A stretch of DNA of 64,000 bases from Ariolimax columbianus (Eukaryota > Mollusca > Gastropoda > Stylommatophora > Arionidae): positions 71,811,948-71,875,947 of the forward strand of contig JAVGWX010000007.1 in NCBI GenBank assembly GCA_036924085.1, read 5' to 3'. Below are positions 20,949-33,646 of this stretch, piece by piece. The notes beneath the pieces were generated by a model, which had not been told where the DNA came from, ran no database searches, and worked only from the letters and a program-made list of their open reading frames with translations. Position 1 is the first letter of the stretch. Every line of letters starts with the position of its first letter. A program made the translations under genes and the position numbers.

Positions 20949-23900
20949 AAATCTAAATTTTTCCCAATACCTATCCCGAGACACTCAAATTATTACATCA
21001 CAACAATCAGAGAACTCCTTATTTATGCTACCTCTCTGCCTTCTGCTAGTTAACCACATTTCTATCCAATTGGCAACTCCACCACCTACTCCATGTGATT
21101 GTAACTTCCAAAACAATCTTTGATAGGGTACTCTTTCAAAGGCATTTTTAAAATTCATATAAATAACATCTATTGGCTCTCCAGCATCTAACATTTTGGT
21201 AACCTCCTCCACAAATTCTAATATATTTTTTAAGCACGATCTTCCGTTAGTAAACTCATGCTGACTCTTCCTGCTGAGATTAAACTTGTCTAAGTGTATA
21301 AATTAGTTGTCTTTTATAACAGACTATCGCTTGGGCTCTCACTAAATAATACTTGTCTGTCGATCGTTTTCAACACATTGTTTACAATCGAATAGTCACG
21401 AGATTAGTGTTGTTACTTATCTAAACTTTAGATTAGAACAACTGTTGATCGTATGTATTTGCCAGCAACCATGAGAAAGAAGCGACGAATATTTCACAAT
21501 CTGATGGGTCTGTACGGTGATGGAGTAGAGAGGTTCGAGAAGGTGGTTTCGGAAGAAATGGACAGACTCCTTCAGGAACTGGAGCAACACGAAAACCAAG
21601 ATCTGGAACTTTGGCGGCATATATCGAGATCCCTAAAATATATTATTTATATTTTGGTGGGTACTTTCTTTCCCCTTAGATAATGGATTCACTTATTCAG
21701 TAGCAGTACATTGATTGTGTGTGTGTGTGTGCGCATGTGTGTGTGTGTGTGTGTGTCTGTGTGTGTGTGTGTGTTCTGCCGAGTGTTACAAGTGCCTGAA
21801 AGTGGAACATACATTAGTAACATTGCAACTTGCAAAGCATGTCGCAAGAGACTTCAAAGGAGGTGTGGTCTTGGGTGGCTACTTGATTCTCTAGACATTT
21901 CAATCAGCAGATACTTTAACATTTTGACAGATCAACGTTTCATGACATGCATTTCTTTGAGACCGATGCTGTGCAGGAGACTGACCAGGTTTTGATTGAT
22001 GTTTGTTTACATGTTGTTATCATTACTAGTGGCTCATCTTTTTTGATGTTGCTGATAGATAATTATTTGAAAATTTATATTTGTTTTCTGTATCTGTGAA
22101 AGTGTTTCAGCTAACCAGAGACGAATACGTCTGTTGACATTCTAATATGCAATAAGCAATACCAGTGGGTGTTCAGTCTTTGATTTCTAAAGATAATTAA
22201 ATGTCCATATAAGCGATTTTCCTATACACAAAGCAAACAAAGAATACTTAGACAGCGATGGAACGGATGTGACAGTACAGACATAATTGACGTTTATGCA
22301 TTGAAGACCTGTGCTATGCAGGGAGCTGACATGTTGTGAAGAATATTAATTGTTTAATTGATCTATTTTGTTAATGTAACTTCGATACACTTAAAAGCAG
22401 AGCTGTTGAAACGCCATCCTCATAGCAAAACTTAATTAGTATATTAAAAACCATTATACGGTATAATACTCTGCAACTCACACCACCGAAAACACAGGCA
22501 ACAGTCTGTCAAGTGTGCAGTATTATTCTGTGTTTGAAATGAAGTTCTATAAATAATGCAGCATATATATAGTAATAATACAATGGTGAAGTAAATATTT
22601 GTTTTCTCTCGGGGACAGAGGACGACAACAACAAAGTACGTTTAAAATTCTCGTTACTCCCCAGTCGTGATATCTACATAAAGGACACCTGACTATGTTA
22701 GGGAAGTCCAGTCAAGCTGTGCTCCAGTCCTGCTAGCTACATAAAGGACACTTGACTATGTTAGGGAAGTCGAGTCGCTACTCCCCAGTCGTGATATATA
22801 CATAAAGGACACCTGACTATGTTAGGGAAGTTGAGTCGCTACTCCCCAGTCGTAATATCTACATAAAGGACACCTGACTATGTTAGGGAAATCGAGTCGC
22901 GCTGTGCTCCAGTCCAGCTAGCTACATAAAGGACACCTGACTATGTTAGGGAAGTCGAGAATTAGCTCTGCATTCCAGTCATGCTAGCTCTATTATAGAC
23001 ACTTGACTATGTTAGGGAAGTCGAGTCAAGTTACGCGCCGGTTCTGCTAGCTACATAAATGAAACCTGACTATGTAATGAAAGTCGAGTCACGCTATCCT
23101 CAAGTCCTGCGAGCTACATAAAGGACACCTGACTCTGTTAGGGAAGTCGAGTGACTCTACGCCCCAGTTCTGTGGCATACATACTTGACACATGACTATG
23201 TTAGAGAAGTTGTGTCGCGCTGTGCTACAGTCCTTCTAGCTACATAAAGAACACCTGACTAATTAAGGTAATTGTGAAAAAAGGACATAAATTATACATC
23301 CCATAAAAAAACCTGAGACTTGGGGAAAATAATGTCCGAACACTGCATTTTGAAGGATGTCACCAACTGTTATGGACTTTCATTGAATGTTATACAATGT
23401 AAAATTGTCCTTTACCTGTTATTGTTGTTATACGTGACAAGTTATTGTCCGTCCTCTTTTGTAACACATGTGTATTGTCAGCTACATAGAACATCAGCAT
23501 TTATAATGTTCACCATTTACATAACGTTGCTCATTGCCTATGGATCTTGCAAATATAATTAAAATAAACTAGGTGTATCATTACATACGCTCTCATACCA
23601 TAACATTTTCTACCATACAATATAATAATATATATTTAACATTTTCCAAACTTAGGCTTTGGGGGAACGCCCCGAAGACGTCACTAAACCGGACATCTTG
23701 GAAGAATACGATATTGCATTCAACAAACTGTGGGCTGCAGACATCGACTTTGTTCTGACAAATCTCCCAATCTTGGCTAAAGTCCCAGGGAGGATAAAGA
23801 AAGCAGTGGATAGACTGATGGCAGCCAAAACTGGAGCAGAGGAGCTCATGTATTTTGCCCCGAAGGTAGTATGTGTGCACATGCATGGGGATGTTCTTAT

Positions 23901-26900
23901 ACATCTATTTAAACACGTAGTTCTCTCTCATTGTGACGGTCTATTTGATTGATTGCTGGAAAAGTTTGCAAAATAAAACAAAGACGATTATAATGATTTG
24001 AGTATTAAAGTTGTTGTTTGCGAAAGCCCACAATGAATAGGTTACTCATATGTGCGCCCTGAAAAGGGCGTTAAGCCGCGGGTTGCAGTAGCTTTCCTCA
24101 CATCCCGAGCGTACTGATGAAGGTGGACCGTGGTCCTCACGGCGGTTGTGCTATGCTTGGCTTCATCTGCGTGTCGCTCACTACTACGGAGAGCATCACG
24201 TCGAACCTCAACTTGTTAGTCAGACTGTTTCCGGGACGACCAACGAGGAGGTCAGGTGAAGGCCTTGGCCAGTATATTTCTCCTGGCCCTGACTAACATT
24301 CTTTATCAGTGTGTTTTACCTGACCAGACTTTAGCCTCATCGTCCCGTCTGGTAAGGGTCTTGCCCAGTATATTTCTCCTGGCACTAACATTCTTTGATC
24401 AGTGTGTTTTGCCTGACCAGACTTTAGCATCATCTTCCTGTCAGATCAGGGTCTTGCCAGTATATTTCTCCTGGCCTTGGCTAACATTCTCTGATTAGTG
24501 TATTTTGCGTGACCAAACGTTAGACTCATCGTCCCCAGGCAATGAAGTTAGAAAAAAAAAAAGGTATTTTGTCAGTAAAATAGCTTAGACGGAACAAAAG
24601 AAGAAAATATGCAATCTAGATTAAGGAGGAGAAGATACGAATGTGAGGATCTATTTGCTGAGAGGTCAGGATATCTATCTTCCAGTCAAAAGTATAGTAG
24701 TTCAATACTAGGTATTGATAATTTTCTATTTCTATCGGGGTAAAATAAATGTTAAGAATGACATTAACCCTGGGAAGTGACTACCAGCGAAAGTTCTCTA
24801 TTCCTCTTTTTTCTTTTCTGTCTTTGTTCTTCTTGTTCTTATTGCTTGTGTCCATCTTGTGCCTTTCAGCGTCAGGTTATAAAGAGGTTTCTTGACCGAG
24901 CTCTAGTATGCGCTTCGTACTCGGGAAACTGCACTGTCTCTTTTATTTCTGCTGTCCGTCTTTTACGTGATCGGCCTTTTGATGTGTATCCATTGCATCT
25001 GTGTAGTATTGCTTTCTGAGGGAAACTATCTGGTATTTGTCGCGTCACGTAGCCGAACCATTTGGTTTGCTGTCTCTTGGTGAGGTCTAGCACTGGTGTT
25101 GTATCTACTTGTTTCCTAATATCTTCGTTTCTGATTCTGTACATTCTTGTTACTCCAAGCATTCTGCATAGGTATTTCATATATGCTGTTACAATATTTC
25201 TTTTATCTTTGCTTGTCAATATCCAATTTTGGCAGTAAAAGCACATTGTGGGTAGAAATAGCGTGTTGTATAGCGTTCTTTTTGTATCGGGGATATCTGT
25301 CCAATGATTTGACATGCTTTAAATGTTTTTGATTTTAGTGTCTCCTTTGCCATCTGCTGAGATTTTGTTACCCGGGTACGTGATCTTTTTTAACCTGTTT
25401 TACTTGTTGATTGTGTATAAGTATATTCGTCTTGGTTTCTGTTGGTGCAATCGTCGTAGCTTCGGGATATTCTCAATGTTAAAATTCATACCGTAATCCC
25501 TACATTCCTCATTATGATTGTTGATATGTTTCTGCAGTTCGTTTTCTGAGGTTACTATTATTACTTGAACATCAGCAGAGAGAAGCTGAGTTTGTTTCCC
25601 TCATTAATGTTGAATTAATTTGTTTACGCATTTTGTCTATATAAGTGATACACAGTAAAGGGGATAGTACACAACCATATCGTACACAGGTCCAAATAGG
25701 ACATTTTTCGGAATATACTGCGTTTGTTCTTACTGTACATTGACTATTCATATAAAGACTTTAACAATAGATTGATCAAATTGTTTCTTACTCCATAACT
25801 CTCTAATGTTGTCCACAGTTGGCATCTATCCACCCGATTGAATGCCTTCTCCTGGTCCACGAAAGCAACGTGTAGTATCTGATCGTACTCGATTGTTGTC
25901 TCCGCTGGTTGTCTGAGCGCAAAGATTACACCTGTACCGCCTCTGTTTTTCTTAAATCCCATCTGTGCTTCGCTAAGCTGCGATTCTATGATCGTGCGTA
26001 GTCTTTTTTCCGGTATTTTACAGAAAATCTTTCCGGTTTGGCAATGACCGAACGCAACTTGTGACATAAATAATGACCATGGTACCTTTAATCAGTGATA
26101 ATATGATTTGTATTCTCTAGAGAACCTGGATACCTGGTCAACCAAGAGGCATAGCTGATCACCTGTTTGATCTTCAAAAGAAACCTGGCTATGAATGGAT
26201 GGACAAAGACCCAGAACAAGTCATCGGTTTTCTGACTTCCCTTTTTCTGGCAGGTTGTTGTTGTTGTTGTTGTTGTTGAATGCCCACAATGAGTATGTGT
26301 ACTCTTTTGTAAACCCTGAAGAGGGCTTTAAAGGCTAAGTTTCAATAGTTGTCCTCACATAACACGCGTGCTGATGAAGTGGTACTGAGATCCACCAGGT
26401 TGATATGCTACGATTCGCTTCGTCTACACTTTGCTCACTACTACGGGAATCACGTTGTTCCCACCAGTCTGTTTCCAGGGTTAACTGAGTGAAGGTGAGG
26501 TAGAGGACTAACATCTTACGTTCAGTATATTTTGCCTGTCTGGACGTTAGTTTCCTCTCCGCCTCTGGAAGGTAAGCTCATGGCTATTAAATACTATTTC
26601 GTTGATTTACTTGGATAAGATCATCAATAGCTGACCAAATCAAGTGCAAACTCGTATTAGATGAATGGTGCTTAAATATATTATATTTCTTTACATTTAT
26701 GTTCTTTCCAAATGTATTATAATCTGAATTGGATCTAGTTTGATAAGCATATGTGACCGTACCCAGGGAGTTTCCTTTTTTTTGACAGTTGCCAAAAAGT
26801 CTTCAAAATGCACTATTGCTGTTGTAATTATTTCTCGTATTTCCTCATGTGTAACTTGATCTTTGTACGTGACGTTTAGAAGTCTTCGGAGACATATCAT

Positions 26901-29900
26901 CTCCAAGGCCTGCATCCTTCGCTGAAGGTCAGCTTTAATTGTCCATGTCTCACACGCATAGAGAAATATTGACAGGACGAATGTACACCTTAATCTGATT
27001 TTCGTGCATAGTGCTAACAGTTTATCTTGCCAGATTTTGTTTAGCCGTGCAAGCGCCGCTATTGTATGTACTATTCTGGCCAACACCTCAAATTTTGATC
27101 TTTCATCACTGACAGTCTAACCCAGTTATTTAAAACGGTTGACCCCTTCGAGTTGCTGGCCATTAGCTCTTTTTCTACTGTTAAAAATTGTCGGCGTTGT
27201 TGGTCATTCCTTTGGTCTTTTCAGCGTTTATCTCCATACCATAGTGAAGAGCTGTTTCATCGAGCCTTCTGACCCTTTCTTGGAGTTCTGCTTCTGACCC
27301 CGTCAGCCCGTCGATGTCATCTGCAAACCGAAGGTTGGTAATCGTTCGGCAACCTATCGACAGTACCAACGTGACCTCCAAGTGCCTCACTCATAATTCC
27401 TTCACGGAATATTTTGAAAAGAGTTGGAGAGTGTACAACCCTGTCTCACACTGACTAATGTGCGAAAACAGGCTCCGCACCTCCCATTCCCAAGAACTGC
27501 GCCGGATGCCTTATCATACAGGTGTTCAAGGACCTTTATAATATTTCCGTTTATTTTATACATCTTCTTGGTTGCCCATATCGCTTTATGCATACCTTAT
27601 CAAACGCCTTCTTAAAATAAACAAATACATGATACAGCTGTTCTAGATATTTCTTGCTTAGCAGTCTTAAATTAAATATCTTTTCTATAGTGCTTCTTCC
27701 TTGTCTGAACCCTGCTTGCTCCTCAGCAATGATGTTCTCTGCTTGCGGTTTCAATAGGTTGCCACCCTAGCAAGGTCATTCTTACATTAATCCTCTCCTT
27801 GTCGGAAAAGCTAAATTTCACTAAACATTAACGGTTCTTCAGGGTACATTTTCACTTGGATCCGTCTACAGCGCTTTGCCTTCCCACGATGTCAGTTTCA
27901 TGTCAAGTGCCTTCATTAGACGCTTACACACATCTGTAGTCGGATATCTGTTCTTTTGCCATCCGTCAATTGCAAAGAGAGGATGTCCTTGGGGATGTGA
28001 CCATCTTCAATGTGACGAAAATGAGTGGTTATGAAAAGTAAATTCCTCCAGCATCAAATTAATTAAATATATTTATTAAAAAAACATGAGTAATTAAAAG
28101 AAAACAAGTCCTATAGGAATTAATATTTATATATCGATTGTTTGAAGTCGTCGGTCGATGTAGTGAGCTCTGCATTTACTAATGTTTTCAAATCAAAGCT
28201 GTTGAAGTCTAGGGCTTTTTGCAATTCCAACATAGCCGGTATAGAGCAGAAACAAATTAAATTTACTTTAAACATAACGTTTTGTTTTTTTATCAAGAAC
28301 TTGATTTGTTTTCAGATATATGCCAGTCCTTACTTCAGATTTTTTCACGTCACTAGTTGTAGCACGGGAAATTACACACTTTTTCAGATCAGTTGGAATT
28401 GGCGGAATGAAAATATTGTAATCTTAATTACAATAGGCTCTCACTGAGCCTAAAACACGTTCATCATCTCCATTATCTGACCTAACGGTTGGTGCCATGG
28501 GTCTCCATCTCCTTTTATCACGTGTGCTGTTGATCAGATTCGCCGTTGATCGTCTTCCAAGTCATTCCTTCCAACTGTCCAATATGTTATCTCCCTTCTC
28601 TGGTATTCTGCCTGCGTTTCAACGGCCACATGTCATAACATGGCCGAAACGATATGACAGCCTTGTCCTGGTTTTTGTCATAACATGTCTTTGTGTCTGT
28701 GCCTCTTCAAGACACACCTTATTAGTCTTCTTTGCTGTCCATTACATTTTCGAATTTTCCATCTCTACCACTCTAACTGCCAATCTCTTCATCGCGGGAA
28801 CATCTTTTCATTCCAAAAATTCAGCTAGCTACATCCGATCTGAAATCTGGTTTATTTCCCACGAATAACATCATTTCTTAATGCACTTTATTCCTTTGTT
28901 ATGTTGAATATTTGTCTTTGTGCACCTGCCTCAGAAAGAGTATTATCATTGTATCTTCTTTCTGTCCAACTCACTCTTTCCATTCTACGATGGCACCACA
29001 TTTCAAGCACTTAGTCCGTTTTTCAGCTCCATATTGTTCAATTGGTCGAAGATTAGTAGTGATTATTCTTTTACTCGGTTCAATTAAGATCTTATTTGAG
29101 ATCAGCAATTTCAGTTTTATCTTTGAAAGCTTTTTCTTTTACTAAGCTATTCTTGTTTTAATTTCCATCTCATTGTCGGCATTTTCTGTTAGGTCTTGTT
29201 TTATCTTGCCTTATCCACTTGTGCAGTGAGGCGTCGTGGGGAGTCATAGCTTTCTTTCCAGGGCAGAGGCATGTTGCAATAATGGTGACAACCGGTAGGC
29301 AATTTTTATTCTCCGGACACATCTCCTTGCGATTTTTACTGTTCCCGAAGCTGAAATTTCCGCTGAAAAGGACACGATTTGAGTCAGGGGAAGATATTAT
29401 CCTGATCTCAATTTCTTTGTAGAAACCCCCATCATGTGTGAAAAGACTTCTCAATTACTGGAATGCCAACATTTATTTAATCATGGCCCCGTTTACGTAA
29501 TGTTCAAGTTTTTAGGCGATCTGCTTATTTGCATAGTTGCTGTTTTGGATGTGTCATTTTCCATACTGTATCTTTCACACACAGAGTTGAGTGCAGTCCC
29601 ATGTTGCTACAAATTGTCATCACTCTGGTATAATAGGCATTTATCATCTGCAAAAAGTTAATTTAACTGATCAGCCTCTGTCCGTTCGTCCTCACATTTT
29701 TTTGGTATATGCTCCCTTTTAGCCTCCAGCCATATTCTGTCCATATATTCATGTTGAAAAATAGTGGCGACAGCATTTTTGTTCTGTCCATTCTTACGGT
29801 CAGGCCAGCTGTTACCTTTACTACACGTTAGCACTTTTATACAATGCTCTAATATTCTTTATTAGCTGACTATAGTCGTCTTTGATGGGCAATAGTTTAG

Positions 29901-32900
29901 TTCTGTCTACACTGTCGAAAGCCTTTTCTTGATCTATGGAAGCAGCATTACGTTTTTGATCGTATTTGATGTTTGATTCGCACAGTTGCTGCTTCAACCG
30001 GTCAGAAACTTAACTGAGTTTAACTGCGGTTCGAGAATCGGCTGAATTATTGGCTCCAGTATATCGCGTACAGTTTCCCTGTGTGGCTTAGTAATGATAT
30101 CGCCAGTTAGATATCGCACTCTTCTTTTTTTGTTCTTCAAAGATTTGCACTAGCTTTCTGCTAATGTTCTCCGACTCTTCCTTGCCTTGCTCCCAAGTCA
30201 CTTCTAATACTCATTTATAACTCATAATATAACCATTTTAGTTCTAAGAATCATTATTAATTAAAGTTAATTGCCTCGCAGGTCATTCCGTCCGCGCATG
30301 CAGCTTTACGACTTGTGCTTTTTTTAACAACGTCTTCAATCTCATGGATTAATATTCCAAACTCTGTGTTTTCTATGTTTGAGCTTGTAGGTATTGAGTG
30401 CCCTGCGTATCAGGCTATAAGGAGTTCTAGGAAATACTCTCTCCATCATGCCTTAATTCTTTTTCTGGAACACAAATTTGCGTCCAGTGTTTGTAATTAA
30501 AATTGTGGTGGGGTTAAAAGCTGTCGTCTCTAACTCTTAATGGCCTGACAATTTTAAAGGAATCTATAGGCCTCTTGCGACACTTGAACGCTAGATGTTC
30601 CCTGTATTGATTCCATGCGTCTGCTTTGGTGATTTTGATCACGTTTTTACAATGAGTTAAGTCGTGTCGGTCAGTTCCGTAATCCTCTTGCGATTACGAC
30701 TTCAAACATTTCAAATCGTCGAAGTTTCATCATACCGCAATCTGCGCTAACCGTGTTCATCAGTGATTATTTGAAACACTGTCACTCATTGGTTACACTG
30801 TCCAATTTTACTGGCAGGGTCTCATATACGTCTTCCTTTTCATGTATGTCTGTGTGGATGTCTTCCTTCTCTAGTTTTGAGACGTATATTTGCATCTTCT
30901 GTTTGCTTTTGTATGTCGGAATTTGGGTTAATGTAAAGGTGGTGATCGTTGTCCATAGTGATGTCAATCTCGAGCCGGTTATATCTGGTCTTTATCTCCC
31001 TCTGACTAGTATGAAGTCTATTTGGGATGATTTAGCTGTATCATTCCATCGGCACCATATTTGGATTAGTCTTTTCCGGTGTTGGAAAAAGTATTTGAGA
31101 TAACCAACCGATGTTCAAGACATAAGTAAATCAGTTCATCACCATTGCTGTTGTGTGTTGGTGTACACTTTCTCAAATGTCATGCAATAGCCTTTCGTTG
31201 TATACTCCGGGGACTCCAGGAGTTGATTAATAGATTGGACAGAACGGCACAGAGCTATGGTATGGAGATAGATGCGGAGTAAACAAAAGCTGATGATGAA
31301 AGGAAATGGTCAGGAACTCGAAGTTGTACACCCGATCAAGTATCTGGGATCACTGATCAATGATGAGGACTCCCAGCCTGAGATAATTGCCAGAATAGCA
31401 TAGACAGCAGCGGCGATTACACGTTTGAAAACCATATGACAGGATATGCGACTCGCCCTCAGCATAACAGTAAGACTAATCAGCTCATTTGTGATCTGAA
31501 TATTTGTGTATGCCTGCGAGATTTAGACCATTACTGCGGATATCCGGTGTAGATTACATGCAATGGAAATGAGGTGCTTTAGAAGACTCTTAAATGCTGC
31601 ATATAAGAATCGCGCCATACACGTAGAATTACGACGGAGAGTGGAAAAGCCAATTGGGGCTTTTGTGACCTGTTCACGGCTATCAAGGATCGAATAATGG
31701 CTTTGTATGGGCACGTGACGAGGTCCATTGGAATCACAAATTCAATACTTCATAACTCCATACGAGGAAAGAGAGGGCGAGGACGTCCAAGGTAAAAATG
31801 GGCAGACAACATCACTGAATGGTCAAACCTTCGTCCCGGTGAGGCATGACATGCGACAGCGGACACAGAGAGATGTCGTGGGATTGTGGGAGTGTTTTCA
31901 AGTGAGTGCCACAACGAACGAACTTATGTGTTACGAGATGAACTGAACTGATGTATATATATATATGTATATACGAGGCGTGTTCAAATTACACCAGACC
32001 AAACTGAAACAAGTGAACATACGTGCGATGCACATGATGACGTCGCTTCTGGTGTAAACAACACGTATCAACCGTCTAGGTGATACATTTTGATTTGCAT
32101 TTGGCTCAGTTTCCACAGCAGACCGTTGGAAACATGGCGGTTGTGATACTGAATCCATCCAGAGTCTATTTGCGAGCGGTGATTCGGTTTCTAACAGCTG
32201 AATGATGTCGACCAGTTGACAGGCAAGCAGTGTATGGTGGTGACACAAGTGTGTCGAAGACAAAAGTGAAGAACTGGACAAGGATGTCTAAAGAATGACA
32301 TGATTTAACGAAAGATCTTCCGAGACCAGGTCAGGCGCAAGCTGTTGCGTTCACTCACGTCCTTCTTTAAACATCGTTGTCCAGTTCTTCACTGTTTTGA
32401 CTTCGACACACTTTTGTCATACTACACTGTCTGTATTCTGCGATGAATGTCAACTGGTCGACATCCTTCAGCTGTTAGAAACCGAATGACCGCTCGCTGA
32501 GCAACTCTGGACGGATTCCGTATCACACCCACCATGTTTTCAACGGTCTGCTTAGGAAACTATGAGTTGGAGAATAATGAAATGTTGCAAACTTGACGGT
32601 TGGTCTGTGCTATTTACACCAGAAGTGATGACATCATGTGCATCGTACGTACATCCTATACATATACACACATACATATATACATATACACACATACATA
32701 TATATATATACACACATATACACAAAGTGTTCCATAAAATATGCATCCTAAAATATGTTCGCTGAAACTGATGAAGCATGGGCGTTGTCCTTCGGCAGGG
32801 AGGAATAGGGGACCGTCACGCGCATACCTGAATTTGTTCCCGCTCGTAGATTGCGTCTGTGTTGCGTGTAGTGAGCACTCATTGGGTTTTCATTCACCAC

Positions 32901-33610
32901 GAAATGAGGGATAGAATTGACCACCGGTATTGCATCAGATTTTGCCGAAATCAAATTAAAGAGTAGTGCAACCGTTTCAAAGATAGCCGCACATCAGTGT
33001 AGTTCGAGACAAGTTCTGGTAAGCCATCAACAATCTGAAGGGAGTCATTGACCAAGCACATAACTTGGTCTCACAGACCCATCGTGTCATAATCCGAGAA
33101 CCTGCGGATGTGGTGGGTAGAAGCATTGGCTTGGTACAATCCGTGGATGATCGAGAATTTAGCTATGGTGAGAGTGTCTGAAATTTGTTCCAAAGCTGTT
33201 GACGATGGAGCAGTGGTAATTTTGTCTGGAAATCTCAAACGAAGAATGCTAGACCGCAAACGGAGATTTCTTTTCGACATTACTCCTTGCTATTTTTGCT
33301 GTTTCCCGAATTCAAATATTTGCTGAAAGTGATTAGATTTGATCACCAGAAGATATTATGCGGAATGCGACGAGCAAACCGTTCTCCAATTGCAAAGAGG
33401 TCTTCCTAAAATGGTTTCAACTATGGCGGGACCGCTGTTAAAAGTATGTGGATTCCTAAGAAAAGTTCGTTGAAGAAGATTAGAGTTTTAAACCTCCTGG
33501 TAAGTAATTGTATTTTTCCGGCGCAAAGGTCGGATACGTCTTGAACACACCTCGGATGTGTCTGTATATATATATATATCACATTACCATTATCACAATA
33601 TATATATATA

Positions 33611-33646
<36 letters not shown>

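Noticed and set aside
22655..23268. CRISPR-like periodic repeats
   Set aside because: The spacers between repeats are themselves repeated and the unit is 63 bp; this is a eukaryotic intronic minisatellite.
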